From Calocera cornea HHB12733 (Eukaryota; Basidiomycota; Dacrymycetes; Dacrymycetales; Dacrymycetaceae): a stretch of DNA of 64,000 nucleotides. The position numbers and the translations under genes are program-made. Location: NCBI GenBank assembly GCA_001632435.1, contig KV424005.1:1-64000 (forward strand). The letters run 5' to 3'. This document shows, piece by piece, positions 11,298 to 24,000 of the stretch (within the stretch, counting starts at the first letter, position 1; every line of letters begins with the position of its first letter). The notes beneath the pieces were generated by a model. The model saw only the letters and a program-made list of their open reading frames with translations, ran no database searches and had not been told where the DNA came from.

Positions 11298-12843
11298 GGG
11301 CGCGGCGGGCGGGATTCACATACACCCGACCCCGTTGGCCAGGGCTCCCGGAGGGTTATCCTATACACCACAACACCACAACACAGTACCGGTAATAGCC
11401 CGCTCGCTAACAGACACTGACAAATTGATTTTCTCATTACTGATCACTGGACGCGGTATCCCGGGCTGCTGCGGCCAGATCCTGTACTGTGTGTTAGCCT
11501 GAGGGGCGGGCCAAAGGGCCGGGCGAGGGATGGGGGCTCGTGACCAGCCGCCCTGGAGAATCCAAGACGCGCCCCGCCGCTCACTCCCCATTCTGCACAT
11601 GACGCGCCTTTGCCGGCCTTTGAGCATAAGCCGCCGCGTCTGCTAAGTTATTCTGAGATTGGGAAAGGGGCTGGCGAGTGGCGCGACTAGCGGCGGCTGG
11701 GCAGGGCAGGCGCGCGTGTCGTGGGCGCTATGTAAGTTGTGCTATAAGTTACTGTAGAAGTTCACCCTAACCCCTGGGCCTGGGCGGCGCGACTGGTATG
11801 CTGGCCTGTATCCTTCCTAGCTCGTTGGTTGATTGGCTGGTTGGTGGTCGCCAGCCACCGCGCCCGCCTCCCTCCCGGGCCCGCGCCTTGCTCCTGGAAC
11901 TGAAACAACTAACAACGAGCACAATGATGTTCTTTTATTGTCAACGAAGATAGGGGCGGGGGCGGGCGATAACCAACCCAACCCAACCCCCCCAAAGCCC
12001 CGCATTCGCACCAGCCAGCCAGCCAGCTGTGCCACTGCGGATCTCTACCTCCGACAGAAAGGGCATGCTGTTCCCCCCACCAGGGGGCGGGGGGGCGGGG
12101 GGGCGGCGGACCCTACTGTAGCTGGCACTCCTTGGCCCGCACTAGGTACTGTAGCCGCCGGCCTCTCGCTATGATAGCTGCAGGTCTGAGGTTAGCTATT
12201 GTCACTGGGCCGTCTGACGTGTGTTGGACCGGCACGCGCTTCGGACGTCCCGGGGAGCCGGGCTGCTGGAGGCCCGAGGGCGGCGCGTGACCGCTGGCCG
12301 CGGCTGGAAGGATTGGATGCCTGCTGCGCCGGCTCAGGCTTGCGTTCCGCACATACGCGTTGCATAGCCTGCCTGGCAGAACAGCATTTATTGAAAGAGT
12401 GCTTATGGTCCCTCAGGCGAGGAACTCAATCGGCAAATGAAAAGGACAGTGACTCAACAGCATGTGTACTCCTGCGCCAAGCTTTGTTCCAAGACGTGCT
12501 CTGACGTGGCAGCACCGCGCGGAGGGCTTTAGGGCCTGGAATGGCTTACGGTATTTCGCTTTGGGACTCTACAAGATACCGCAAGTGTCGGCAGCAACCC
12601 CGCATGCGCGCCCTCTGTGGTGTGAGTCGCAGAACTTGAAAGTGATGGCCAATCCTGCGATAGGCCCGGGACGGATAGCAGGTACAGTAGCTAGGTGTAA
12701 GCGCGCGTCGCGGCTGAGAGTCAGTGGGGCAAGAAGTGCCGGTTTCCCAATTTGTTCCGTCCATTTCGGATTGGTGGTTTATGCGCATACAACAAGATTT
12801 CCATTATCCATACATGCCATGACAATTCGTTACGAGAATCCGC

Positions 12844-15073
12844 TCACGCCTTGGCAGCGCGGCGCTTAACCCTGAGAGGTACTTGTGGTCCTAGATCGAT
12901 ATGATCCTTCTGCATTGGGATCTGTTGGACGACCAACTGAAATCAACGCCAGCTCAAGTGGACCGAAGCTTTACGTACCGTGTTTATGAAGGCTCCTTCT
13001 CTCCACATCTTGTAGTCCGGAATCGAGATGCTCAATTCGAACTGACGCACTATCATTGCGACAAAGGTTTGCATCTCAATGACCCTGAGATAAACATCAG
13101 CGATACGATCCCTCTGGGCGATGGCAACTCACGCATAGCGCCAGCCAATGCAAGCCTTCGGCCCGCCTCCAAAATTCATCACGTTGGCATAAGGACCTCC
13201 GCACTGATCCTCGGACGGAACTTTGGACATATCGTTCACCAACCATCGCTCAGGACGGAAGTCGTTTGCGTCCGGGCCCCAGACGACCTCAGACCTGTTG
13301 AAGCCGTCAAAGCTCAAGACAACCCGTTGTCCGGCCATGATGGGGATGGAAGTGACTTCGGTATTTCCAGCAATCTTAAGTGGCTTGGAGAGCGGAATGG
13401 CATTGTCCCTTGTCGCCTTGAAGAGGCCATAGTTCACAGCGGGATGCATACGCAGAGTTTCGTTGATAACAGCGGTGAGAAATGGCATGTCGTCGAGAAC
13501 GTTGGCGTCAAAGCCTTCGGCAAGTTCGTCATCGGCAGCGGTGCCAAGAACGGAGACAACTTCGTTATAAAGACGTTCCTGGATGGCGGGAGCTTGAGCC
13601 AGTTCGCAGAGGGCGAATGACACGGTGTTTGCGGCAGTTTCAACTGGGACGAAGATAAGCGATGAGAGCCGACGATACGAAAGACAACTCACATCCAGCA
13701 ATAAAGAAAGTGGTTAACTGGTTGTAGATCATCTCATCCGACATGGGCTCGAGGGTGCCTTTCTCGTTGTTCTCTCCAGACTTGACTACGGCATGTTAAG
13801 CGAAGCACCGATGTGCTATGCAGAGGACATACCAAGAATAGTGAGCAGATCCTTATCTTTCATACCCGGATCGGCCCTGATCTGCTTCCTCTTCTCCTCA
13901 ATCAGCTCTTGAGCAAACCGCCGGCTGGTGGTCTTGGCAGCCTTGAGCTTCCGCACGGCTGCCAGTGGCAGGTTTTCGGCATATGAGATGATCCATGGTG
14001 GGATATGCAAGATGAGATTCTGTAGAATGATGCCGATGGTGTCAGGGCGAGAGAAGGTGTCGCTCATCAGACCGCCATACGCCCTGGGGGACTTGATTAG
14101 CGACTGTTCCTATAAGGAAATGGACCCGAAGTTACTCCATCAGCTCATGCTCATGTCCTTCCAGCGCGCCGAATTGTAAACCGAAAGCAGCTGTGAAGGA
14201 TCAGATCAGTATGGACGGATGTGTCCGCTTTGAGAGCGAGGCGTACTCGCCCCAATGGACTCCATGGTGAGCAACTCCACCCAGTGGAACGCATTGACAT
14301 CCCATACTCCATTTTTTCCTTCCCTGTCCAAGCGCCTGTTCCATTCCTTCACCAGCTACAAATAATGCGTCAGTATAGACCGGATGGATGAGGTGAACGG
14401 CATACGCGTGACGAGCAGCTCGCGAAAATAGGGGCCAGACTCTTGATGAACACTGGGTTGAACGCGGGCTGCAAAAGGCGTCGCTGCCGAGTATGATCGG
14501 AACCTGTCATTGCATCGCTGGTCAGCGTAGTACACTACATGTTGAATAACACTAACCGTCCGCATAGATGATACCCTCTCCTAGCGCAGGGGTTAGAGCC
14601 GTACACTGGGGAGCGGAGGTATCTCACCTGTTACGAGCCGGAGGAACTGTCGAAGCGAATCCTCCAATCCATATATCGTTGTTTGACCCTTCAACACGTG
14701 CTGAATAGCATTGGCATCGTTCAGCATCAAGTATTCGATCTATCGGAGCGGTTAGTGTCGCCATCAGACTGCGACGCCATGACAGAGTGTACCCCAAAGC
14801 AACCATTGTAGCGATAGACATAGCCGTACTTCTCCCTCCAGCTGCGATTAGCAACACCTGCGGCGGAGTTGACCAGCTCGACTTGATTGCCTACAGACAG
14901 AAGGACGTCAGTAACGCGGCAGTTTGGATGGGCAGGGGGGGCTTACCAAGCAGCCACGATTGAGGAGCAGGTCCACGGATGTATGGGGCAAGAACGGGTC
15001 GCTTGCTGCTGAAGAGCCAACGGACCAGGAGGAGCACAGGTGCAAGACTACACAAGATCCAGAGTGTAGACAT
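12844..15073 (-). CDS. cytochrome P450 monooxygenase (P450-1)
   Basis: This is a heme-thiolate monooxygenase, probably ER-anchored, and likely acts on a hydrophobic metabolite. A hydrophobic N-terminal anchor (MSTLWILCSLAPVLLLVRWL) is followed by a proline-rich PxxxGPAPQSW hinge. Later come the I-helix AGFET (split by an intron), the K-helix ETLR (ExxR), the FRPERW region and the heme loop FGGGPKACIGW with its ligand Cys. The end of the protein is coded in small exons after the heme loop (FVAMIVRQFEL, then PMQKDH...PLRVKRR). About ten short introns interrupt the gene. I chose the ATG at 15073 because it directly precedes the anchor. P450-2 at 39956 is a clear paralogue with matching exon layout. 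An F-box gene lies divergently 655 bp away. Terpenoid oxidation is inferred from the terpene synthases in the window, not shown. Confidence 0.92.
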
Positions 15074-15727
15074 GCCGGATATGGGGCGCAAGGGACATCG
15101 GCCTTTGAAGAGCCAAGTCGGGGTATATAAGAGCGTCCATGGTCCATGAATGGACAAAGCAGCAGGTGGAAGCCGCGTGTTTCCCTGCTGTTCGGATCCG
15201 AAAACATTTCAGTACTCGTTATCGTTGGATCACAATGCAGTGCCAATGCGGATAGAGGCGACCGCAGCGTCCCAGGCTAAGACGTCGGCTGACCAGAGAT
15301 GCCGAGCCAACCAGGAACCTGCTCAGATTCTCAGGGGGACGTCAGTATCACTAGAAGATATGAAATCGATGAGCAAACTGTACAGCTGGAAATTCTGATT
15401 TACGAAATAGAACGCGATGCATAAAAAACTTCAGGAAGACAGGAACCATTCAAGCCACGGATATGATCGGGTGCCGCGGCGCATGCGGGTACGGGCCGTG
15501 CACCTGGTTGGCTGGGAGCCATCCTGTGCGGACGTTGATTGCGAAGCTCTACCTTGATCTCTTGTTGATTGTTGAGCCATTGTCATCCTTGTGTGGAGGT
15601 CGGAGACGAAAGCACTTACTAAGATGGTCGATGGAGAGAAAGGACGGATGTCCACGCGGCCCTTGATTGAGGCGCGGCTCCACGCGGACGCACCTTGCTT
15701 CCTTCCCTCCATCACGCCTATTCGACC
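15074..15727. promoter_or_regulatory. divergent intergenic region, P450-1 / F-box
   Basis: These 654 bp separate two divergently transcribed genes and must hold both promoters. A TATATAA element at about 15124-15130 lies some 50 bp upstream of the P450-1 start. Nothing else was recognised. Confidence 0.45.
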
Positions 15728-16917
15728 ATGCCACCAGCTCCACTTAGTCCTGAAATCTGGCTCATGATACTGGAGGAGGCCGTCCTGGGAGACTCTCAAT
15801 GTGCTACCAACCTATCGGCAGACCTGACGCTTGTGTGTCGGACATGGAAGGTGCGTATATGCACCCTTGAAGTCAGTTGATGACATGCAGACTACGACAG
15901 AACCTGGTCGAACCATTGCTGTACCGACGTCTTCTCTTCTGGTCATCGCGTCAGATCACCCTCTTCGTCAACCAAGTGTATGCTCTCAAACGAAGCAACC
16001 AATATCCCACCCGCCGCACAACGTCGCTCTGCCTCGCCAAGATACAGTCGGGCTTGGACAGCCGCGACATGATGTTCCTGTTTCGCTGCTTGCCCAAACT
16101 TCAGCATCTCGACTCGTCACTCAAACTTTCGTGGAAGGAGTTGGAGATAATCGCTGACACCTGCTGCAATCAGCTTCGAGTTCTTGATATCTGCTTGGAC
16201 GACACCGATGGGTCTGGATTGGCGTTCAGCATACTCAATCGCTTTCAAAGGCTCGAGCATATGCACCTATGTATCTCTGACTCGTTTCCCAAACGCACTG
16301 CACTGAATGAGCTTCTTCCTTTCACTTTTCCAAACATGAAGTACCTCGAGCTGCGCATGGCAAAGCAGCAGCGCGGTAACTTCGCATATTACTTGTCCTT
16401 TCTAGGGCTGTGCTCGTATCCAGCTCTTGAGCATCTTCGCCTCTCCCGTCTCTTGCTGTTCGAAGTGACGACCCTGAGCCAGTTTCTCTTCATCCATGGC
16501 CCGCAGCTCACTCGCCTCGATGTCGAGAACTTCACTGTCGACACCTTTCCAACAGATTACCTTCCGAACCTGAAACATCTAGGACTCATGCAAAACGTGT
16601 CTGACATGACGTTCGATGCCTGGGAGGTCGTCGCCATTCTTCCACCTTCCGTCCGCGTTCTTCACTTGTGCGAGTCTGCAATGCCGTCCTCAGGCATGAC
16701 CTCTCTTCTGCAAGACATCTCAAGACAAGTCGCTCGCCTGCCCTGTATGCAAGCGATACAGATCGAAGATCCAGGATTCAGATGGGAACACCTCACTTAC
16801 GAGAGGGACCAATCGATCGCGAGCTGGGTTCGATCGGCGCTCGAGCTGAGGAAGGGCGGGATAGCCTTGCTGGATGCAGATGGAATGCGGTTCACAGTGG
16901 AAAGGATGCCGTTATGA
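15728..16917 (+). CDS. F-box protein with LRR-like C-terminal region
   Basis: This is a putative substrate adaptor of an SCF ubiquitin ligase. The N-terminal F-box (LSPEIWLMILEEAV...LTLVCRTWK, residues 6-41) ends at an intron (15851-15900) placed exactly after the VCRxW motif. The same position is used in the other F-box genes here. The second exon gives about 340 residues with irregular leucine-rich segments (LPKLQHLD, LRVLDICLDD, MKYLELRM, ALEHLRLSRLL, LTRLDVENF). This resembles the degenerate LRR domains of basidiomycete F-box proteins. The family C-terminus LLDADGMRF is present. Total length is about 379 residues. The degradation target is unknown. It is one of six F-box loci in this window, and the proteins are strongly divergent from each other. 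Confidence 0.88.
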
Positions 16918-17482
16918 AATGATGGCAGTCGGATGGGACTACTTATGCATGGTATGGATTATGGGTTGTAAACTATTCAATGGATTAGAATCGGGCTGTA
17001 ACGTAAAGAGAATGGGATGCTATCACGTGATGACGTCCAACGGGAACGGCAGGCTTGCGGAAGACTGGGGTCAACATCCTCTTCCGAGCTGTGCAGAATC
17101 AGAGCTCTATACGAATGTGACCAGTCTCAGTAGTAGTCTTAAGCAGTGTCCAACTTGTTGATATTCTCCGATCCGGCGGTCAATGTCGAACCACAGAAGA
17201 GGAGCTGTGAGTGCTCGTCCACCAATGAGAGGCGAGGACCCTGAAGCGCGTTGGGTTGCGGAGGCAGAGAAGCGCGCCCGTGTTCGCTACGCCACCAGCC
17301 GCACAGAGCGTGCTACAGACTAGACCTTGTTCAAGCTGATACCTGATACTCTTTCTGACACCCATGCGGTTCGCCCTGCAGCCCGACACTGAGTCGGAGC
17401 AGGAGCAGGATGTGAAGGTGGTCGCACCGGTTTTGCCCTCGTGCGTTCCGTAGGGCTTGGTGCTGTCGTTGTCGTGCTCAGC
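16918..17482. other. intergenic, nothing recognised
   Basis: This 565-bp segment lies between the F-box gene and GLE1. No gene or repeat is seen; it should contain the GLE1 promoter. Confidence 0.45.
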
Positions 17483-20038
17483 ATGTTTACTAGGAACTCG
17501 AGCAAGTATGGCTTGTTCAACTTGTCGGACGATGAGGAAGACTATGCCAGCGAACCCTATGAGGTCGACTCGGATAGTGATATGGATGTGCCGCCGTCAC
17601 CGTAAGTACAGTAATCGATTGTTTATGCCCGTTTTAACATCTTCTGTAAGGCTACAACTGCGTCGTAAGACACTGCCAACAGCCCTTGTACATCGAGCAC
17701 AAAGCGCGCCAGTCTCTACCCCGAAGAAAAGCGCTATTGCCACACCGCTGAAGTCAGCGCTAGTACGACGCTCTCCCGGGAGAGAAAACGGAGCAACACC
17801 GTGAGTGCACAAGTGGACAGCGCCTCGCCCCGTCTGATGCGCGTGCGTAGACTTGCACGAACCAAAACGACACCCACGCGCCCCCCGATCACTCCGATCC
17901 CTCGCTCGAGTCTCTCTTCCCGATACGATGTACTGCAGTATGTTTCGCTCCGCTAGGATCTAGTTCATCTACTCATCGCGGTGCAGGCGTTCTGTCTCCA
18001 AGACTCCCTCTGCTCCTTCAATACGATCCCGACCCGGGCTGGTAGTTTACGACTCCGACAGCGACGAGGAAGATGACAACGTGTATGTTCTTGATCTTGT
18101 ACAAGAGTGATCACTGATCTGCAAGATAGGATGCCTCATCGCGACTACTCGACGATACCTGACTATCAGCCTACGGAACCGCAGGCGTTCCGAGAAGCGA
18201 AATGGACTGCCTACCGGGATCCGCTAGAGGAGTGGGAGCGACAAGCCAAGCAGGCTTCCCTGGTACGCCTCACCCCTATCCCTCCTGGATCCCAGCTGAC
18301 CATCGGATTAGCGCCGAGCGCACAACTCGTACCGCCTGCACGAGACGCGCATCGAGCAGCAGCGGCGGTCGAAGGCGCAGGAGATCCTGCGGACGATCGA
18401 GGAGAGCCAGAGCCGGGAGGTTGAGGAGGTGGAAAGGTTGCTGGCGAGCATGCGGATGCAGCAGGAGGAGGAGGATCGGGTGCTGAAGCAGGCGCATGAG
18501 CAGAGGAAGCGGGATCTGTGGGAGGTGGGTCGTCGCTCCATCTATCAATTTGGAAATGACGTGCTGATCAGTATGCAGCGTGTTGATCAAGCGCTGGCAT
18601 TCGAGTCGGAAGCGCAGGCGCGGGCTGAAGCCAAGCGGCTTGAAGAAGCGCGAAAGCGCAAGGAGGAAGAGGAGCGGCGGGAAGCCGAGCGCGTCGCTGC
18701 CGAGAAACGACGGAAGGAGGAGCAGGAACGCCAAGCGCGCGAGGCCAAGCAGCGGGAGGAACGGGAGAGGCAGCAGAGGGAGGAGACACTGCGGAAGGAA
18801 CAGGAGGAGATGGAGGCGACGGAGAAGAGGCGGGCGGAGGCGGAGGCTGCTGCGGCTCGGAGGGCTGAGCTGGCGCAGAGGGAGGCGGAGCAGCGTCGGA
18901 AGGACCAGAGGTGGGACGTGTGGACGACGGAGCTGCAGGACGAGTCGGAGGTCATGCGGGGGAAGGCTGAGGTAAAGCAATGCATCCCTATGTTTGTGCA
19001 TTCACGGTGTCCTGACTCGGTGCCAGAGTATGCGCAAAGCGGTGGAAGCAGTCGAGGAAGGGGACAAGCCGCGGCCGGTGAAGAAAGCGTGCTCGGACGC
19101 GCGGCGGGCGATGCGCAAGGCGTTCTCGACCATCACGCGCGAGCTGTCCGTCATCGCGCGCATTGCGAAGCAGTGCCAGGAGTTCCTTGCGCAGGCCGCG
19201 CAGGCGGACATGGACGCGTACGGGTACCTCCTGCACCACCTGGGCGCGACGGTCGTCGAGCGCGCGGAGGAGGTGACGGACCTGAGGGACGTGTACCCGA
19301 TTGCGCACTGCTGCAGGCTGCTCATGACGGAGGGGGGCGGGGACAAGAGCGTCGCCAACGCGCTGTACTTTGCGATCGTGAGGGAGACGTGGGTCATTGA
19401 GGGGGTCAAGCCTGGCCGGCCGGAGGTGCGCTCGACGACGCTTACTGGCCGGGGACGGTGTGCTGACGCACCAGCAGGGCATGTCCACCAGCGACTGGGA
19501 GCAGCAGTACGGCAAGCGGCGGGAGGAGGAGCCCTCGCTGGCGTACGCCGCGCGCATAGCGAACTACATGGCGTTCTACGCCGCGCTGTGCCAGTCGGAC
19601 ATTGCGTTCGACGACGGGCGCGTTCCGCCCCAGTGGACACTCGACGCGCTCTGGAAGCGGCTGACGAGCCTCCTCCGCACGCCGCAGGACGCCGACTGGC
19701 TCACCCCGCACGTCGTCGCCGCCATCCTTCAAGTGTCGGGAAAGCGGCTGGAAGAAGTGTACGGCGGCGCGCAGTTCTCCAAGCTCCGCGCCTACCTGCT
19801 CGGGCTGTGCACGCCTGGGGACGGGGCAAACCCGCACTGGCTGGGGCGGGAGGACACGGGCGAGACGGCCGGCGCGGGGCGGGAGAAGCTCACGGCCATC
19901 CTGCAGGGGTGGGAGGGGGACCGGCTGAGTGCCGGCAGGGAGTGGGAGGACGATGTGCCTGGCGGGAGTTATGCGAGTGTGGAGGGTGGTGGACAGGCGC
20001 TGGTGGGGCCGGGGCTGGAGGGGGATATGATGGCGTGA
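17483..20038 (+). CDS. GLE1: nucleoporin GLE1, mRNA export factor
   Basis: GLE1 sits on the cytoplasmic face of the nuclear pore. With inositol hexakisphosphate it activates the DEAD-box ATPase Dbp5 to strip export factors from mRNA. Roughly nine exons are inferred. The N-terminus is acidic and disordered (LSDDEEDYASEPYEVD) with Ser/Pro-rich basic stretches. A long charged coiled coil rich in E, R, K and A follows (about 18430-18980). Then comes the C-terminal helical GLE1 domain, recognisable by segments such as KKACSDARRAMRKAFSTITR, SVIARIAKQCQEFL, YLLHHLGATVVERAEEV, YPIAHCC and IANYMAFYAALCQ. The architecture and order match the family. The ATG at 17483 begins the acidic N-terminus; exon boundaries in the first 600 bp are less certain. 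Its downstream neighbour NOC4 is in the same orientation 242 bp away. Confidence 0.9.
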
Positions 20039-20280
20039 GTGAGGGGGCCGGAGAGGGTTTCTTGCACTGCATCGTGTACTGTACTGTAGCATCACTGGGG
20101 ATCGACGTTACCATGAACTGCCAGGCTCGCCCATGAAGGGTGCACGTCCCGCTCGGGGGTTCGGTCGGCGCTCGTGGGCGAGCGCGCACGTGACGATCAT
20201 CCCGCACCGCCACCGCCTTGTCGCCCTGAGCGCGCATTTCTCCCAAATTTCTGCCGCGCCGTCGCACTCGACCGCACTCA

Positions 20281-22518
20281 ATGGCGCCCAAACGGTCCCT
20301 CCCGCAGCCATCCACCAGCGCACCGACAAAGCGCAAGAAGCTCTCCAATGCCCACGACCAGGACCAGGACAGCGACAGGGACACGGTAGCGGCGCTGGAG
20401 GCGCAGCTCACCCAAGCACTCGACAACTCCGCCTCGCTCAACCCGCTCATCGACCTCCTCGCCCTCGCTGCCGATGCGGATGCGGACGCGGGCACGGCGC
20501 ACGGCGCGCTGTATGCGCTCTATAGGGTGTGGTGTATCGTCATTGGCAAGGGGCTACTGAGCGCGCCGGTGCAGCGGCAGCAGGAGGCGGGGGAGGCGGC
20601 GCTCGTGCGCGCCTGGCTGCAGGCGAGGTGGGACGAGTACATGGGTTTGCTGGGCAAGGGGCTGCACCACCCCGAGCCGGGTATCCGGGTGCGTCTCTCC
20701 TGCTCCTCCTCTCTTCCCAGCTCCTGCCGAAAACATGCTGACGGAATGTAGACGGCGGCACTGGAGATACTCATGTCCCTGCTCAAGCCGCTCTCCGCCT
20801 TCCTGTCCAAGCGCAGCGGCCAACCGAGGCTCGACGGCAAGCACTTCCGCTTTGTAGTCCGGGCGCTGCTGGTCGGCCCTGACCCGGGCCCGCTCCAACC
20901 GCCCGCTGGGCCCGGTACGCGCATGGCAGCAGAGCGTAGCGCCGAACGGCCGGCAGAATCCGTACTGATGCAGAAGGACGTCGGGGACCTCTTCCTCCAG
21001 AAGTGGCTCTCGGTCGACGACGACGTGCGGTGGTTCTTCCTCCGCGAAGCGGCGTGAGCACCCTCTCCCATCCCATCGCCATTCCCACCCCCATTCCCAT
21101 CCCCTCGGCTCCGCACTGACCAGCCCACAGCGAGCTCCTCCACCCCCTCCCGCCCTCCAGCCCCCCGGCCCCAGTAGCACAGAACCTCCTCTCCCTCCTC
21201 GAGCGGCTGGATACGATGCCCACGACGTCCAAGGAGCTGGACAGTTTCTGGATCCCCGAGCTCTCCGCCAAGCCCAGCAAGCCCTCCGCCGCCGCTTCAG
21301 CGTCTGGTACGAGCGGGGCGGAGGACGCGCCGGACCCTTCGGACTGGCTGGCCTTCTTCGACGACCCGGCCCCTCCCACGGACGAGCGGGAGAGAGACAA
21401 GCCCAGCAAGCGCACGACCAAGCTCTCCGTCCTGCAGAGCCTGCACCACCTGCCCTCGCACCGCTCCGTCTTCTCCGCCACCTGGCTCGCCCTGCTCCCG
21501 CACCTGCGCACCCCCGCGCTCGCCAGCCGCGCCCTGGCCGTGCTGCACAAGAACGTCCTCCCCGGGTTCACCAGGCCCCTTAGGCTCATGGACTGGATCG
21601 CCGGCTGCGTCGACCACGGGGGCGTCATCGGCCTCCTCGCGCTCAACGCGCTCTTCACCCTCATGCGCGACCATAATCTGTGCGTCGGACAGTGTGCCGC
21701 GGTCACTCATGCAGCAGGAATGCTGACCCTCCGCGGCGCAGGGACTACCCGGACTTTTACAAACGCCTGTACGGCTTCCTCACCCGCGACGTCCTGCACC
21801 TCAAGTACCGCGCGCGCTTCTTCCGCCTGACCGAGCTCTTCCTCTCCTCCACGTGCGCCCCCCTTCCCCGGCGCTCCCGCCTGCGCACGCAGAGCCCCAA
21901 CTAACCGCCACCCAGCCACCTGCCCGTAGCCCTCCTCGCGTCATTCATCAAGCGCCTCGCCCGGCTCTCGCTCTCCGCGCCCCCCGCAGCGATCGTGATG
22001 ATCCTCCCGCTGACATACAACATCCTCAAGCAGCACCCGTCGCTCATGCCCATGATCCACCGCGAGCCGGCCCCGGCCGAGGGCGAGGTGGATCCGTTCA
22101 GGGCTGATGAAACGGACCCGATGCTCACGGGCGCTGTTGGGTCCTCCCTCTGGGAACTCAACTCCCACAGGGAGCACTACCTCGCCAGCGTGTCGACCAT
22201 GGCCAAGATCCTCTCCGAGCCGTTTACGAAGCCCTCGTACGCGCTGGAGGACTTCCTGGACCACACCTACGGCACGGTGCGTCCCCATGCCATAGTACCG
22301 TTACAACAGGCGCAGGCATGCTGAGATTGAGATTGTGTACTTTACAGATGTTCGAAGCGGAGATCAAGCGCAGGGTCAAGCACGAGCCCGCGCTCGCGAT
22401 GCAGTATGAGGGCCAGGTCTTCCCCAGCAGCACGCTGCCGCTCGGGGCGGAGAAGGAGGACGGGTCGAGGATCGGGGACGTCGTCGCGGAGCTGTGGGGT
22501 TTCGGCGTGCTAGCTTGA
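20281..22518 (+). CDS. NOC4: ribosome biogenesis protein NOC4 (UTP19)
   Basis: NOC4 forms a nucleolar complex with Nop14 needed for maturation and export of the 40S precursor. Six exons are inferred, with introns near 20692, 21056, 21679, 21853 and 22275. The N-terminus has a basic KRKK cluster that could serve as a nuclear signal. The body is alpha-helical and repeat-like. The C-terminal CBF/Noc domain is clear: NVLPGFTRPLRLMDWI, GLLALNALFTLMRDHNL, DYPDFYKRLYGFLT, KYRARFFRLTELFLSST, then ASFIKRLARLSLSAPPAAI and the terminal DFLDHTYGT...MFEAEIKRR. These match the NOC4 order. The 3' end lies tail-to-tail with TSR3, another small-subunit maturation gene, only 60 bp away. Confidence 0.93.
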
Positions 22519-22578
22519 GCTGATGCACCCATGGCTCGTTTGGACTCGTGAGCAGCGTAACGTAGATGATGTGCTCCG

Positions 22579-23745
22579 TTACTCGTCGTCCGCCCCCTCG
22601 GCCACTTCCGTGGCCCCTCCAGGCAGCGCCCACATGCTCCCCGTATGGTTAGGATTCGCGACGAGCAGGTCGTCGTCCGCGTTCTTCGCTTCTGGCAATA
22701 CGGTGAATATTGTGAGACCAACCTGGCGGGGTTGCGCACCTTCTCGCCGCTCAACGTACTCCGCCTCTATCTCCGCCATGATCTTCTGCTGCATCTCCTC
22801 CATGTCCTGCGCAGTAGTGCATGTGCGGTATCGTTCGATCAGCCGTCTGTTCTCCGTTAGCGCGCTGCTTAGACTGTGAAACGATAAGCGCACTTGTTCA
22901 CCGTCCAGAACGAATGGCCCCAGGTGAACTTGCTCATGAGCGTCTCCGCATACGCGTCGAACCCCGTGATGTAGAATGCAGCTGCGATAGCTTCGACGCA
23001 GTTGAGCCGCCAGGGCTTGCCGTAGTTGACCGGGTTGGTAGCGATCAGGTAGGGCACTGCGAGGCAGGTGAGCGACTGGGTCTGACAGGCGGGATGGAGG
23101 GGACGCACGTAAGCGCTCGTTCGGCGAGCGGATCTTCGCGAACGGCACATCATCCAGGCGCGCCCAGGAGCACTCGACAACGGCCACGCCCGATTCGTGT
23201 ACGATATCCCGATCTGACGGTGAGACGACGGACGTTCCTTTAGGACTGGTAGCATGCACAGCTCAGCAAGCCTCGAGCAGACGGCTGACAGAGAGAGACG
23301 CACGTCACCACTACCCCTCGGAACCTCTGGCCCACTCGCATGTCCTTTATCAGTCCAAGACGTGCAAGCTTCTTCCCTGAACATCGTTTCGGATCGCAGT
23401 GATCAAAGTCCTGCGTACATCATCAGAAGACGGCAACGTTCTGAGGGAGACGGACTGACCCACATTGCGACAGGCACCGCGATTTGTATCGGCTCTTCGG
23501 AGGCTGATACACCTCATTAGTACACTGTAGACACTTGGATTGTATGAATGATGCTCACAAGATTCACCGTCCTCGTCTGCATCGCCGCCGTCTTCATCCT
23601 CATCATCCTCGACCGGGTCCACAGCAGACTCTGGTCGCTCGTGGCTGTCGTACATATGTCTGCCAAATTGACTATGGCCTCGCCCTCCTCTCTGTCCTCC
23701 GCGCCCTCCTCTTCCTCTCCCTCTTGCTGCTGGTTTCTTCCCCAT
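22579..23745 (-). CDS. TSR3: 18S rRNA aminocarboxypropyltransferase TSR3
   Basis: TSR3 transfers the aminocarboxypropyl group of SAM to the hypermodified pseudouridine of 18S rRNA (m1acp3-psi), a late cytoplasmic step of 40S maturation. After an RGG/Gly-Arg-rich and acidic N-terminal extension come the family motifs: VAMW / DFDHCDPKRCSGKKLARLGL, VVSPSDRDIV, GVAVVECSWARLDDVPF, KIRSPNERL, LPYLIATNPVNYGKPW and LNCVEAIAAAFYITGFDAYAE. It then runs through FTWGHSFW to a variable acidic tail. Several short introns interrupt it, one inside the VAMW/DFDH block. The ATG at 23745 is the first that retains the whole glycine-arginine N-terminus. The 3' end faces NOC4. Confidence 0.94.
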
Positions 23746-24000
23746 GGTCGACGGGAGATTGGATGTGCAGAGGAAGACCCAATACGACCGGTCGGCAAAT
23801 ATCTCGGTAGGGTGCAACCCGCAGTGCCTTAACGCCGACACCCCTTAAGCTTGCCGACTCATCTCACCGCTTTCATCTCAGTCCCTCTTACTTGACCTAA
23901 CTACAGTCAGTGACTTAATCTTATTCCCTACTCTCGTCCAATGCGAGCGTGGCATTCTTGATCTTCGTACTAAACGCAGTTCTACTTGGCATTCGTCCCG

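Larger units (their letters stand above)
9894..12843. other. 2.9-kb gene-poor GC-rich region
   Basis: No gene could be supported. Long open frames occur on both strands, but they are low-complexity products of high GC. Notable structure includes a perfect hairpin with a G-quadruplex loop (11039-11078), a second 10-bp hairpin (11263-11297) and G-rich runs near 12083-12110. Confidence 0.5.
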
